A stretch of DNA of 64,000 bases, taken from contig NZ_AP025628.1 in assembly GCF_025999835.1 (NCBI RefSeq), positions 2,356,001 through 2,420,000 of the forward strand, given 5' to 3'. Numbering within the stretch: position 1 is the stretch's first letter; each line of letters begins with the position of its first letter. The position numbers and the translations under genes are program-made. This document shows, in pieces, positions 37,933-46,704 of this stretch. The notes under the pieces are model-generated. The model did not search any database and was not told where the DNA came from. It saw nothing but the letters and a program-made list of their open reading frames with translations. Source of the DNA: Caldinitratiruptor microaerophilus. GTDB lineage: Bacteria > Bacillota > Sulfobacillia > Symbiobacteriales > ZC4RG38.

Positions 37933-38667
37933 CTGCCGCTCAACGCCAACAGCCCGATCCCGCTGTACCACCAGCTCAAGTCGGACCTGGCCGCGCGGAT
38001 CGCCGGCGGCGAGTGGCGCCCGGACGAGCCCATCCCCTCCGAGCGCGAGCTCATCGAGCGCTACGGGGTGAGCCGGACCACCGTCCGGCAGGCGATCAGC
38101 GACCTGGTCGCCGCGGGCCTGCTGTACCGGGTTCAGGGGAGGGGGACGTTCGTGGCACCGCCCCACATCGTCCAGACCCTGGCCGAGCTGACCGGGTTCG
38201 CCGAGGAATTGCGCCTGCGGGGGCTGGACCCGGACGTGCGGGTGCTCGACGCCCACGACGCCCCGCTGCCCCCGGAGCCGGCCCGGGCGCTCGGGATGGC
38301 GCCGGGCGAGCCGGCGTGGCGGGTTCGGCGCGTGGTGAGCGTGGACCGCTCGCCGCTCTTCGTGGACGACAGCTACTTCCACCCGGAACTGCGTGACGCG
38401 CTGTCCGGCCGGGACGTGGCCGGCACCTCGTTCTACGCACTCCTCGAATCGAAAGGGTGGGTCATCGTGCGGGGCGAGCAGCGGATCGCCGCCACCCTGC
38501 TCGATGAGGCGGCGGCCGGCCTGCTCCGCGTGCCGCCCGGCGCCCCCGCGCTGGCGATCACCCGCGTGACCTTCGCCGAGGGGGACCGCCCTGTGGAGTG
38601 GGCCCGGGCGCTGTACCGGGCCGACCGGTATCAGTACCTGGTCGAGCTGCGCCGCCGGGCACGCTAG
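37933..38667 (+). CDS. GntR-family regulator, HutC subfamily
   Basis: A regulator of about 244 residues. The winged helix begins PIPLYHQLKSDLAARIAGG and continues PIPSERELIERYGVSRTTVRQ; residues about 85-240 form a UTRA ligand domain (AELTGFAEELRLRGLDP). No ATG, GTG or TTG exists between the -10 box and the domain; the ribosome site GGAAGGAAAGGGG points to a CTG at 37933. The ATG at 37759 is the only standard alternative. Placed between the sulfur-oxidation gene and the TauE permease, it may control the latter; its ligand is unknown. Confidence 0.85.
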   Translation: MPLNANSPIPLYHQLKSDLAARIAGGEWRPDEPIPSERELIERYGVSRTTVRQAISDLVAAGLLYRVQGRGTFVAPPHIVQTLAELTGFAEELRLRGLDPDVRVLDAHDAPLPPEPARALGMAPGEPAWRVRRVVSVDRSPLFVDDSYFHPELRDALSGRDVAGTSFYALLESKGWVIVRGEQRIAATLLDEAAAGLLRVPPGAPALAITRVTFAEGDRPVEWARALYRADRYQYLVELRRRAR

Positions 38668-38685
38668 TCCGATCCCCGTTCGCGG

Positions 38686-38742
38686 TTGCCGCGGGTGCAG
38701 GTCGGTGGTAAACTGGTCATGATGAGATGACATCATGATGAC
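38686..38742 (+). promoter_or_regulatory. TauE promoter with overlapping dyad
   Basis: TTGCCG (38686-38691), 17 bases, TAAACT (38709-38714) with an extended -10 (TGG). A 27-base imperfect palindrome (38716-38742, 10 of 13 pairs) built from two copies of the palindromic TCATGATGA (38717-38725 and 38733-38741, 16 bases apart) covers the start site. Its position is that of a repressor operator, possibly for the adjacent GntR protein. Confidence 0.6.
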
Positions 38743-38815
38743 AGCAGAAGGGGGGAACCGCCGGGACACCGCCGGCCGGGCGCAGTGCGCGTCCAGGGCG
38801 GGTACCGGGCAGGAA

Positions 38816-39658
38816 GTGAGCCTGACCACGTTCACGTTGCTCAACTTTCTCGTATCCACAGTGGCGGGGTTCGTGGGGGCGCTTCTGGGGCTGGGAGGCG
38901 GCGTGTTCCTCGTCCCGGCCCTCACGCTCCTGTTCGGCGTCAGCATCGGCGAGGCCGTCGGTGCCAGCGCCGTCTCCGTGATCGCCACGTCCAGCGGGGC
39001 TGCCGTGGCGTACCTCCGGGATCACATCACGAACATTCGCATCGGCATGCTCCTGGAGGTGGGCACGACCACGGGAGCCCTCACGGGGGCGCTCATCGCC
39101 GGCCTGCTGAACCCTCGCTACCTGTATTTCTTCTTCGGCGTGCTGCTCCTGTACAACGCCTATCTCACATTCAGGGCCCGCCGTCAGGAGCTTCCGGAGG
39201 GTGTGGTCCCCGACCGGCTGGCGCTACGCCTGCGCCTTCAGGGCGCCTACCGGGACCGGGCCCTGGACCGCACCGTGGAGTACACGGCCACCCGCACCCT
39301 GCCGGGGCTCCTGGTGATGTACGCCTCAGGCATGGTGGCCGGACTCCTGGGCATCGGCGCCGGAGCCTTCAAGGTCCTCGCGATGGATCAGATCATGCGT
39401 TTGCCGATGAAGGTGTCCACCGCCACGTCGAACTTCATGATCGGGGTCACGGCAGCAGCGTCGGCGGCGATCTACTTCGCCCGGGGGCAGGTGAACCCGG
39501 CCATCGCCGCGCCCGTGGCCCTTGGGGTTCTGCTCGGGGCGTCCCTCGGGACGCGCGTCATGAACCGGATGCGCAGCCGTACCCTCCGGGTCCTGTTCGC
39601 GCCCGTGCTCGGCTGGATCGCCGTCCAGATGCTGTGGAAGGGGTGGGTCATGCCATGA
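38816..39658 (+). CDS. TauE/SafE family permease (putative sulfite/sulfonate exporter)
   Basis: A 280-residue membrane protein with about eight helices and the internally repeated TauE/SafE pattern: FVGALLGLGGGVFLVPAL in the first half and GLLGIGAGAFKVLAMD in the second. Family members export sulfite or sulfonates. I prefer GTG at 38816, near the first helix, because the ATG at 38735 lies inside the operator only about 14 bases from the expected transcript start and has no ribosome site; the GTG also has poor ribosome-site spacing, so the start is uncertain. Sulfite made by the neighbouring dioxygenase is a reasonable substrate. Confidence 0.85.
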   Translation: MSLTTFTLLNFLVSTVAGFVGALLGLGGGVFLVPALTLLFGVSIGEAVGASAVSVIATSSGAAVAYLRDHITNIRIGMLLEVGTTTGALTGALIAGLLNPRYLYFFFGVLLLYNAYLTFRARRQELPEGVVPDRLALRLRLQGAYRDRALDRTVEYTATRTLPGLLVMYASGMVAGLLGIGAGAFKVLAMDQIMRLPMKVSTATSNFMIGVTAAASAAIYFARGQVNPAIAAPVALGVLLGASLGTRVMNRMRSRTLRVLFAPVLGWIAVQMLWKGWVMP

Positions 39659-40101
39659 GCGCCGGGGCCGACCGGCCGGCGGTACGCCCGTTCTCGCCGG
39701 GTTCCACCCAGCCGGCGTTGCCCGTTCCGGGCGCCGGGCCAGCCGGCGAGCACATCGAACGTGTCGAGATCCTGGTCGGTCACCTGCTCCGCTACGGGGT
39801 GGCGCTCGCCGCGGTGATCATGGCGGCCGGCCTGGTTCTCCTCCTCATGCGGTCGGGGACCGCACCCCACCCGTCCGTGCCGGTGCCGACTTCCATCTCG
39901 GAGGTCCTGGGCGGCCTCCTGCGTCTAGACCCCACCGCGCTGATCGACCTGGGCCTTGTCGTCCTCATCCTGACCCCGGTCCTCCGGGTCGCGGCTTCGC
40001 TGGTCGCGTTCGCCATCGAGCGGGACCGGACCTACACCCTCATCACGCTGATCGTCCTGATCGTCCTGGTCGCCGGTTTCGCCCTCGGCGCGGCCGAGTG
40101 A
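39655..40101 (+). CDS. DUF1634 membrane protein
   Basis: A 148-residue protein with a 30-residue polar N-terminus and three membrane helices (about 47-67, 96-115 and 126-144). ERVEILVGHLLRYGVALAAVI and the late VAFAIERDRTYTLITLIVLIVLV fit DUF1634, a family regularly found next to TauE/SafE genes. Its ATG overlaps the permease stop (ATGA), so the two are translationally coupled and probably form a complex. Biochemical role unknown. Confidence 0.85.
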   Translation: MSAGADRPAVRPFSPGSTQPALPVPGAGPAGEHIERVEILVGHLLRYGVALAAVIMAAGLVLLLMRSGTAPHPSVPVPTSISEVLGGLLRLDPTALIDLGLVVLILTPVLRVAASLVAFAIERDRTYTLITLIVLIVLVAGFALGAAE

Positions 40102-40106
40102 GCGGC

Positions 40107-40604
40107 CTAGCTGCCGCCCCCTCCGCCGCCTCCGCCGCCGCTGCCTCCACCACCGCCTCCGCCTCCGCCGCCCTGCTGCTGGCCGCCCCCGCCCTGCTGC
40201 TGGCCGCCGCCGGCGCCGCGGGACATCAGCTCCAGGATGGCGTTCCGGGCGGCCTGCTGGACGGCCTGGCGGACCTCGGGCTTCTCGACGAGGCGCATGA
40301 TGGCCTCCTCGAGCTGTTCCCGGCCGGTGGCCGACTCGAGGTGCTTCTTGACGGCGTCGTTCAGGGCCTTCTTGCCGTCCTCGGTGTCCAGCGACTTCTC
40401 GAGCATCTCCGCCGCGGCCAGGTTCCGCACCTGGCTGGCGATGTAGTCCTTCATGTCCTCCGAGTGCAGTTCCTCGGCGACCTGCTTTCGGATCTGCTCC
40501 CGGTCCAGACCGCCTTCCGCGCCGCCGCGCCGCTGGGGGGCTGCGGCACAGCCGGCCACCCACAGCAGCGCGGCCGCCACGACGACGGGCAGCGAACGCC
40601 TCAT
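40107..40604 (-). CDS. gerD: GerD-like spore germination lipoprotein
   Basis: A 165-residue lipoprotein. The N-terminus is a basic-hydrophobic signal with lipobox VAGC (Cys19). The helical core (about 30-125), with LDTEDGKKALNDAVKKHLES and EKPEVRQAVQQAA, resembles GerD, the inner-membrane lipoprotein that gathers germinant receptors in spores. The last 38 residues are nearly all Gly and Gln, which is unusual. ATG start eight bases after GGAGGG. It ends five bases from the convergent DUF1634 gene. Identification rests on core pattern and lipobox only. Confidence 0.6.
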   Translation of the reverse strand: MRRSLPVVVAAALLWVAGCAAAPQRRGGAEGGLDREQIRKQVAEELHSEDMKDYIASQVRNLAAAEMLEKSLDTEDGKKALNDAVKKHLESATGREQLEEAIMRLVEKPEVRQAVQQAARNAILELMSRGAGGGQQQGGGGQQQGGGGGGGGGGSGGGGGGGGGS

Positions 40605-40684
40605 CCGCTCCGCCCTCCCGGTGCAAGTGTGGCTGAGCGAAACGTTCCCGCCCGGCTCGCCCGGTATGCAGGCGGCGCTCGCGG

Positions 40685-41782
40685 TCAGGCGTTCAGGACG
40701 TCCGTCAGCGCGCGGACGAACTCCCGGTTCTGCTCCTCGGTGCCGACGGTGACGCGCAGGGCGTTCGGCAGGTCGGCAGGGTCGGGGAGGCGCACGACCA
40801 CCCCGCGGCGCAAGAGGCCCTCGAAGACGGGCGCGGCGGGCCGGCCGAGGTCGACGAGGACGAAGTTCGCCTGGGTGGGCCAGGGCCGCAGGCCCATCTC
40901 CCGGAAGAAGGCCGTCAGGAACTGGCGCCCCGCCTGGTTCATGCGCCGGCTGGCCTCGAGATGGTCGTGGTCGTCGAGCGCGGCGAGCCCGGCCGCCTGG
41001 GCGAGGCGGTTCACGCTGAACGGTTCCCGCACGGTGTAGAGGGGCTGCCAGATCCCCGGGCGCCCGACCCCGTACCCGAGCCGCAGCCCGGCCAGCCCGT
41101 AGATCTTCGAGAAGGTCCGGGTCACGATCAGGTTCGGGTACTCCGCCAGGAAGGCCCTGCTGTCGAAGAGCGTGTCGTCGTACTCGCGGTAGGCCTCGTC
41201 GAGCACGACGAGGGTGTCGGGATCGACTGCCCGGAGAAAGGCGTCGAACGCCTCCGCGGCGAAGACGCCGCCGGTCGGGTTGTTCGGCCGGCACAGGAAG
41301 ACGATCCGGGCCCCCCGGGCTCGCGCCGCCATCGCCGGGAGATCCATCGCGCCGTCCTTCAGCGGGACGGCGTCCACCTGCGCCCCCATGAGCGCCGACG
41401 CACCGGCGTACACGGGGAAGCTGGGGCGCGGCACCACCACCCGGTCCCCCCGGCGCAGGTACGTGGTGGCCAGGAGGCGGAAGATCTCGTCCGAGCCGTT
41501 GCCCACGAAGATCCAGTCCGGGCCGACCCCCCAGCGGGCACCTAGCGCCTCCCGGAGCGCGGTGGACGGCCCCTCGGGGTAGATGTTCACCCCCTCCGCC
41601 GCCTCGCGCAGGGCCTGCAGGGCCCGCGGCGACGGGCCCAGCGGGTTCTCGTTCGACGCCAGCTTGATGATCCGGGTGAGGCCGTACTCCCGCCGTACCT
41701 CCTCGATGGACTTGCCGGCCGAGTACGGCTTCAGCGCGGCCACTTCGGGGCGGACGAAGAACGTGCTCACGGCCCTGGTCAC
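40685..41782 (-). CDS. hisC: Histidinol-phosphate aminotransferase
   Basis: A 365-residue PLP aminotransferase (fold type I). ASNENPLGPSP near the N-terminus, VLDEAYREY and the PLP-lysine segment TFSKIYGLAGLRLGYG are diagnostic. It converts imidazole acetol phosphate to histidinol phosphate. GTG start at 41782 with a weak ribosome site. It is the last gene of the his operon and is separated from hisIE by about 96 bases, largely heptanucleotide repeat. Confidence 0.93.
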   Translation of the reverse strand: MTRAVSTFFVRPEVAALKPYSAGKSIEEVRREYGLTRIIKLASNENPLGPSPRALQALREAAEGVNIYPEGPSTALREALGARWGVGPDWIFVGNGSDEIFRLLATTYLRRGDRVVVPRPSFPVYAGASALMGAQVDAVPLKDGAMDLPAMAARARGARIVFLCRPNNPTGGVFAAEAFDAFLRAVDPDTLVVLDEAYREYDDTLFDSRAFLAEYPNLIVTRTFSKIYGLAGLRLGYGVGRPGIWQPLYTVREPFSVNRLAQAAGLAALDDHDHLEASRRMNQAGRQFLTAFFREMGLRPWPTQANFVLVDLGRPAAPVFEGLLRRGVVVRLPDPADLPNALRVTVGTEEQNREFVRALTDVLNA

Positions 41783-41850
41783 CCGCCGCCGTGCCCTCAG
41801 GCCGGCCTCCCGGGCCGACCTGAGGGCCGCGGGTGACTTCCCCCTTTCCT

Positions 41851-41890
41851 TGACTCACAACTCACAACTCACTACTCACTACTCACCACT
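41851..41890 (-). repeat. Heptanucleotide tandem repeat at the hisIE 3' end
   Basis: On the minus strand, four full units TGAGTAG, TGAGTAG, TGAGTTG, TGAGTTG (41885-41858) flanked by partial units. The first unit gives the TAG stop of hisIE, so the last codons (Ser-Gly-Glu) are repeat-derived. It belongs to the same family and has the same orientation to its gene as 18541-18596. Confidence 0.88.
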
Positions 41891-42658
41891 TCTTCGCTTC
41901 CCCCGCCGCCGCGCCAGCTCGGCGGCGATCTCGTCCAGGGAGATGCCCGCCTGCTCCAGCACGACCAGCGTGTGGAACCACAGGTCGGCGACCTCCCAGA
42001 CCAGGCCCGCCCGATCCGCGCCCTTGGCCGCCAGGAGCACCTCGCCGGCCTCCTCGGCCACCTTCTTCAGCGCGGCGTCCGGCGCCCTGGCAAAGAGGCG
42101 CGAGGTGTACGAGCCGGGATCGGGGTGCCGGCGGCGGTCGGCGAGCACCGCCGCCAGCTCGGACAGCACGTCGCCGAGGCGGGCGGCGGAGGCTGGCGCA
42201 CCCGGCCACCAGGAGGGCACGTGGACGGCCTCCGGGGCATCCGCGTGGTCGCCGGAGCCGGCCGGGGCCGCGGCCGGACCGTCCGCCAGCCGGGGCCACT
42301 CTGCCCGGCGGTGCATGAAGCAGGAGTACGTGCCGAGGTGGCAGGCCACCCCTTCCTGCTCGACGAGCACGAGGAGCGTGTCGCCATCGCAGTCGGTGCG
42401 GATCTCCCGGACGTGCTGGACGTGCCCGGACGTCTCCCCCTTGTGCCACAGGGCCTGGCGCGACCGGCTCCAGAACCAGGTCTGGCCGGTCTCCAGCGTC
42501 CGGCGCAGGGCTTCCCGGTTCATGTAGGCGAGCATGAGCACCTGCCCCGTGCGGGCATCCTGCACCACGGCCGGCAGGAGGCCGTCCGGGCCCCAGCGCA
42601 GGTCCTCCTCCCGCAGGCTCGCGGCGGTGCCCGCCGCGGTGTTGGCAGCGCGGTTCAC
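41879..42658 (-). CDS. hisIE: Bifunctional phosphoribosyl-AMP cyclohydrolase / phosphoribosyl-ATP pyrophosphatase
   Basis: A 259-residue fusion. The HisI domain (about 18-125) has the zinc/magnesium residues Cys90, Asp91 and Asp93 (TDCDGD), Cys106 and Cys113 (ACHLGTYSC). The HisE domain (about 165-250) has [14 protein letters not shown] and [13 protein letters not shown]. The linker of about 40 residues is Ala/Pro-rich. GTG start overlaps the hisF stop by four bases. Stop and last residues come from the heptanucleotide repeat, so the natural C-terminus may have been altered slightly. Confidence 0.95.
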   Translation of the reverse strand: MNRAANTAAGTAASLREEDLRWGPDGLLPAVVQDARTGQVLMLAYMNREALRRTLETGQTWFWSRSRQALWHKGETSGHVQHVREIRTDCDGDTLLVLVEQEGVACHLGTYSCFMHRRAEWPRLADGPAAAPAGSGDHADAPEAVHVPSWWPGAPASAARLGDVLSELAAVLADRRRHPDPGSYTSRLFARAPDAALKKVAEEAGEVLLAAKGADRAGLVWEVADLWFHTLVVLEQAGISLDEIAAELARRRGKRRSGE

Positions 42659-43416
42659 GGCCGTACCGGCACCCCCCGGGCGGCCAGGTACGCCTTGGCG
42701 TCGGCCACGGTGTACTGGCCGGAGTGGAAGATCGAGGCGGCGAGGGCGGCGTCGGCCCGGCCCGCGGTCAGCACCTCGGCGAGGTGCTCGAGGCTGCCGG
42801 CCCCCCCGGAGGCGATGACGGGGATGCCGACCACCTCGGCCAGCCGGCGGTGGAGCTCGAGGTCGAAGCCCTCCCGGGTGCCGTCGGCGTCCATGCTGGT
42901 CACGAGGAGCTCGCCGGCGCCCCGCCGGGCCGCCTCTTCCGCCCAGGACAGGGCGTCGATCCCCGTCGGCGTTCGCCCGCCGTGGAGGTACACCTCCCAG
43001 CCCCCGGGCCGCCGGCGGCAGTCGATGGCGACGACGACGCACTGGCTCCCGAAGGCGGCCGCGCCCCGCTCGATGAGGGTCGGATCCTTCACGGCCGCCG
43101 TGTTGATGCTGACCTTGTCCGCCCCCGCCAGGAGGGCGGCGCGCATGTCCTCCACGGACGTGATCCCGCCACCCACCGTGAGGGGAATGAACACCTGCTC
43201 GGCGGCCCGGGCGATGACGTCGAGGAGCGTGCGGCGACCCTCGGCGGAGGCGGAGATGTCGAGGAAGACGACCTCGTCCGCCCCCTGGGCGTCGTAGCGG
43301 GCGGCGAGCTCCACCGGGTCGCCGGCGTCCCAGCGGCCCGTGTGGAACTTCACGTTCTTGACGACGCGCCCGTGGTCGATGTCGAGGCACGGGATGATGC
43401 GCTTGGCGAGCGGCAT
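42655..43416 (-). CDS. hisF: Imidazole glycerol phosphate synthase, cyclase subunit
   Basis: A 253-residue (beta/alpha)8 barrel that joins PRFAR with ammonia from HisH to give imidazole glycerol phosphate and [21 protein letters not shown] contains the catalytic Asp11, and [18 protein letters not shown] contains the second catalytic Asp. It begins directly after the hisH-hisA stop. It is a free protein here, while its usual partner HisH is attached to HisA. Confidence 0.96.
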   Translation of the reverse strand: MPLAKRIIPCLDIDHGRVVKNVKFHTGRWDAGDPVELAARYDAQGADEVVFLDISASAEGRRTLLDVIARAAEQVFIPLTVGGGITSVEDMRAALLAGADKVSINTAAVKDPTLIERGAAAFGSQCVVVAIDCRRRPGGWEVYLHGGRTPTGIDALSWAEEAARRGAGELLVTSMDADGTREGFDLELHRRLAEVVGIPVIASGGAGSLEHLAEVLTAGRADAALAASIFHSGQYTVADAKAYLAARGVPVRP

Positions 43417-44793
43417 TCAGGTCACCGCCTCCAGGGCTTCCGCCAGGTCGAGGGCCCCTGTGTACAGGGCCTTGCCCACGATGGCCCCCGACACGCCGGG
43501 GATCTCGCGCAGCCGGCGCAGGTCGGCTGCCGACGCAATCCCTCCCGACGCCACCACCAGGAGCCCGGTCGCGGCGAGCTCCCGGACCCCCTCCAGCGAC
43601 GGGCCCTCGAGCATCCCGTCGCGGCGGATGTCCGTGTAGACGGCGTGCCGCACGCCGGCCCGGCGCAGCGACCGGGCCAGCTCGACGGCCGACACCCCGG
43701 CGGCGCGGGTCCAGCCGGCCACCGCCACCATCCCGTCCCGGGCGTCGATGCCCGCGACGACGCGCTCCGGGCCGAACCGGGCCACCGCCTCCCGGACGAG
43801 GTCCGGGTCGAGAGCGGCCGAGCCCAGGACGATGCGGTCGGCGCCCATCTCGATGGCGGCCGCCATGTCGGCCAGCGTGCGCAGGCCGCCGCCGAGCTGG
43901 ACCGCCGCCCCGGCGCGGCGCGCGGCCTCGACGATGGCCCGCACGGCGGGGGCGTTCACCGGACGGCCGGCAGCCGCGCCGTCCAGGTCGACCACGTGCA
44001 GGGCCCGGGCCCCCGCCGCCAGCCAGCGCGCGGCGGCCGCGGCCGGGTCGCCGTAGTCGGTGGCGGTGGCGAAGTCGCCCTGGCGCAGGCGCACGGCCCG
44101 GCCGCCCTTGAGGTCGATCGCCGGGAAGACCGTGAACCCCCGCCAGGCGGCCACGAGCCGCAGCCAGTTGGCGTAGATGCGGATCCCGGCCGCCGAGGAC
44201 TTCTCCGGGTGGAACTGCGCCCCCATCACGTTGCCGCGGGCGACCATGCTGGGGAAGACCCGCCCGTACTCGGTGAGGGCCAGCGCGTCGGCGGGATCGG
44301 CGGCCTCGGCCGCGTAGGAGTGGACGAAGTACCCCCAGAGGCCCTTCTCCAGGCCTTCCAGGAGCGGGTGGGGGTACTGCGGCGTCACCTCGTTCCAGCC
44401 GATGTGCGGGAGCTTCACCCCCCCGGGCAACCGGGTGACCCGGCCGGGGACCAGGCCCAGGCCCGGGGTCCGCTCCCACTCCTTGGACTCCTCGAACAGG
44501 AGCTGCTGGCCGAGGCAGATCCCGAGCACCGGCCGCCCCGCCCGGGCGGCGGCCTGCACGGCCCCGCCGAGGCCGGTGCGCCCCAGCGTCGCCATCGCCG
44601 CCGGGAAGGCGCCCACGCCGGGGAGGATGACGGCGTCGGCGGCGGCCACGTCCTCGGGCCGGTCGGTGATGACCGCATCCCAGACGGCGCCCGCCGGGCC
44701 CGCCTTCACGTCCCGGGCGGCCCGCAGCACGGCCTTGCGCACGTTGGGCAGGTTCCCCATGCCGTAGTCGACGATGGCGATCCGCCGCATCAC
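43417..44793 (-). CDS. hisHA: HisH-HisA fusion: IGP synthase glutaminase + ProFAR isomerase
   Basis: One uninterrupted 458-codon frame encoding two enzymes. Residues 1-213 are HisH, a class I glutamine amidotransferase with Cys93 (GICLGQQLL), His195 and Glu197 (QFHPEKSS). Residues about 220-458 are HisA, with catalytic Asp227 (FPAIDLKGG) and Asp350 (AGIDARDG). Only about six residues (AAWRGF) separate them. No stop codon lies between; an internal GTG (codon 214, at 44154) has no ribosome site. HisH normally pairs with HisF. A base error that removed a stop, or internal initiation, are the alternatives. Confidence 0.88.
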   Translation of the reverse strand: MMRRIAIVDYGMGNLPNVRKAVLRAARDVKAGPAGAVWDAVITDRPEDVAAADAVILPGVGAFPAAMATLGRTGLGGAVQAAARAGRPVLGICLGQQLLFEESKEWERTPGLGLVPGRVTRLPGGVKLPHIGWNEVTPQYPHPLLEGLEKGLWGYFVHSYAAEAADPADALALTEYGRVFPSMVARGNVMGAQFHPEKSSAAGIRIYANWLRLVAAWRGFTVFPAIDLKGGRAVRLRQGDFATATDYGDPAAAAARWLAAGARALHVVDLDGAAAGRPVNAPAVRAIVEAARRAGAAVQLGGGLRTLADMAAAIEMGADRIVLGSAALDPDLVREAVARFGPERVVAGIDARDGMVAVAGWTRAAGVSAVELARSLRRAGVRHAVYTDIRRDGMLEGPSLEGVRELAATGLLVVASGGIASAADLRRLREIPGVSGAIVGKALYTGALDLAEALEAVT

Positions 44794-45383
44794 AGGAGAC
44801 TCCCCTTGCTGCTCGGGACGTCCCGGACCCGGGGGTCGAGCGCCGTGGCGGCGTCCAGCGCCCGGGCGAAGGCCTTGAACAGGGCTTCGACCATGTGGTG
44901 GGCGTTCTCGCCGTACTCCACCCGCAGGTGCAGCGTCATCCCGGCCCGGGCGGCGACGGCCTGGAAGAACTCGCGCACGAGCTCGGTGTCCATCTCCCCG
45001 ACCCGCTCCCGGGGGAACGACGCCTGGAAGACCAGGAAGGGCCGGCCGCTCAGGTCGACCACGGCGCGGGCCAGCGCCTCGTCCATCGGCACGGTGGCCT
45101 CGCCGTAGCGGCGGATGCCCCGGCCGTCCCCGAGGGCCTGCCGCAGGGCCGTGCCCAGGGCGAGCCCCGTGTCCTCGACCGTGTGGTGGGGGTCGACGTG
45201 GAGGTCGCCGTCCACGTCCACCTCCAGGTCGACGAGGCCGTGGCGGGCGATCTGGACGAGCATGTGGTCGAAGAACCCGATCCCGGTGCGGACCCGGCAG
45301 CGCCCGCTGCCGTCGAGGTCCAGGGCGAGCCGCACCTTCGTCTCGGCGGTCTGGCGGCTCACCTCCGCGCTACGGCCGGCCAC
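44790..45383 (-). CDS. hisB: Imidazoleglycerol-phosphate dehydratase
   Basis: A 197-residue monofunctional manganese enzyme. The two metal-binding repeats are visible: [13 protein letters not shown] with [10 protein letters not shown], and later [16 protein letters not shown]. There is no phosphatase domain, as usual in Firmicutes. Its stop overlaps the hisH-hisA start by four bases, and its start overlaps hisD by 14 bases. Confidence 0.96.
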   Translation of the reverse strand: MAGRSAEVSRQTAETKVRLALDLDGSGRCRVRTGIGFFDHMLVQIARHGLVDLEVDVDGDLHVDPHHTVEDTGLALGTALRQALGDGRGIRRYGEATVPMDEALARAVVDLSGRPFLVFQASFPRERVGEMDTELVREFFQAVAARAGMTLHLRVEYGENAHHMVEALFKAFARALDAATALDPRVRDVPSSKGSLL

Positions 45384-46704
45384 GGCCGTTCACCTCCCCC
45401 TTCGCCAGCGCCTCCAGGCGAACCTCCAGGGAGGCGGCGTGGGCCGGCAGCCCCTCGCCGTGCGCGAGCCGGACGGCGGCGGGGGCGTTCTCCCGGAAGG
45501 CCCGCTCGGAGTAGGCGGTGATGGCGCTTCGCTTGATGAAGGTCTCCACGTTCACCGGCGACGTGTACCGGGGCGCGCCGCCGGTCGGGATCACGTTGGA
45601 CGGCCCGGCGATGTAGTCGCCCACGGGCTCCGGGGTGTACGGGCCCAGGAAGATCGAGCCCGCGTGGCGGATGGCCGGCAGGAGCGCCCACGGATCGGCG
45701 ACCGCCAGCTCGAGGTGCTCGGGCGCGATCGTGCTGGCCAGGTCGGCGGCCACCTCCAGGTCCGGCACCGCGATGGCGCAGCTCCCCCGCTCGAGGCTGG
45801 CCGCGATGGTCTCGCGCCGGGGAAGGCCGGCGGCCTGCCGGGCGATCTCGGCTCCCACCGCGTCTACCCGGGCGGGGTCCAGGGTGACGAGGATCACCGT
45901 GCCGCCGGGATGCTCGGCCTGGGAGAGGAGGTCGGCCGCCAGCCAGGCGGCGGGCACGGACCCGTCGTCGATCACCAGCAGTTCGGTCGGGCCGGCCAGC
46001 ATGTCGATCCCGACCTCACCGAAGACGAGCCGCTTCGCCGCCGTGACGTAGGGGTTGCCCGGCCCGACGACGAGGTCCACCCTGGGAACGGTCTCCGTCC
46101 CGTACGCCAGGGCCGCGATCGCCTGGGCGCCGCCGATCCGGAAGATGCGGTCCACCCCGCAGAGACGCGCCGCCGCCAGCATGGCGGGGTGAAGGCGACC
46201 GTCGGGCCCCGGCGGGGTCGCCAGGTACACCTCTCGCACCCCCGCCACCCGGGCCGGGATCGCGGTCATGAGGAGGCAGGAGTACAGCGGAGCGGATCCG
46301 CCCGGCACGTAGATCCCGACCCGGTCCACGGGGCGGACGAGCTGGCCCAGCACGGAGCCGTCCGGCCGGGTTTCCAGCCACGAGCGCGGCACCTGGGGCC
46401 GGTGGAAGTCCTCGATGTTGCGGGCCGCCCGCTCCAGGGCCTCCAGGAGGTCGGGCGGGACGGCGGCGGCGCCCTCGTCCCGCTCGGCGGTGGAGACCTC
46501 GAGGCCGGCCGGGGCGGAGCCCCGGTCCGGGCGCAGGTCCACGCCGTCGAAGCGGAGCGTGAGCTCGTAGAGCGCCGCATCCCCCCGGGCGCGCACGGCG
46601 TCGAGGATCGCACGGACCGCTTCCTCGACCCGGGTCCGTTCCTGCAGCCGGTACCTCTCGACGTGGGTCAGGAAGTCGACCGGATGCTCAAACCGCCGGA
46701 GCAC
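45370..46704 (-). CDS. hisD: Histidinol dehydrogenase
   Basis: A 444-residue zinc enzyme oxidising histidinol to histidine in two NAD-dependent steps. Seen are [24 protein letters not shown] (split here by its known conserved Gly-Gly and Ser), [14 protein letters not shown], and IAPEHLEL with the catalytic Glu-His. GTG start. It overlaps hisG by 17 bases upstream and hisB by 14 downstream, showing a compact operon. Confidence 0.96.
   Translation of the reverse strand: MLRRFEHPVDFLTHVERYRLQERTRVEEAVRAILDAVRARGDAALYELTLRFDGVDLRPDRGSAPAGLEVSTAERDEGAAAVPPDLLEALERAARNIEDFHRPQVPRSWLETRPDGSVLGQLVRPVDRVGIYVPGGSAPLYSCLLMTAIPARVAGVREVYLATPPGPDGRLHPAMLAAARLCGVDRIFRIGGAQAIAALAYGTETVPRVDLVVGPGNPYVTAAKRLVFGEVGIDMLAGPTELLVIDDGSVPAAWLAADLLSQAEHPGGTVILVTLDPARVDAVGAEIARQAAGLPRRETIAASLERGSCAIAVPDLEVAADLASTIAPEHLELAVADPWALLPAIRHAGSIFLGPYTPEPVGDYIAGPSNVIPTGGAPRYTSPVNVETFIKRSAITAYSERAFRENAPAAVRLAHGEGLPAHAASLEVRLEALAKGEVNGRGRP

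Noticed and set aside
40139-40205. Short tandem repeat of GCC-type triplets resembling a microsatellite
   Set aside because: It lies in frame within the Gly/Gln tail of the GerD-like gene and is reported there, not as a separate element.
41879-44479. 866-codon minus frame running from hisIE up through hisF and hisH-hisA
   Set aside because: Only the part from GTG 42658 matches HisI-HisE; the rest is a shadow of hisF and hisH-hisA, so this is not a larger fusion.
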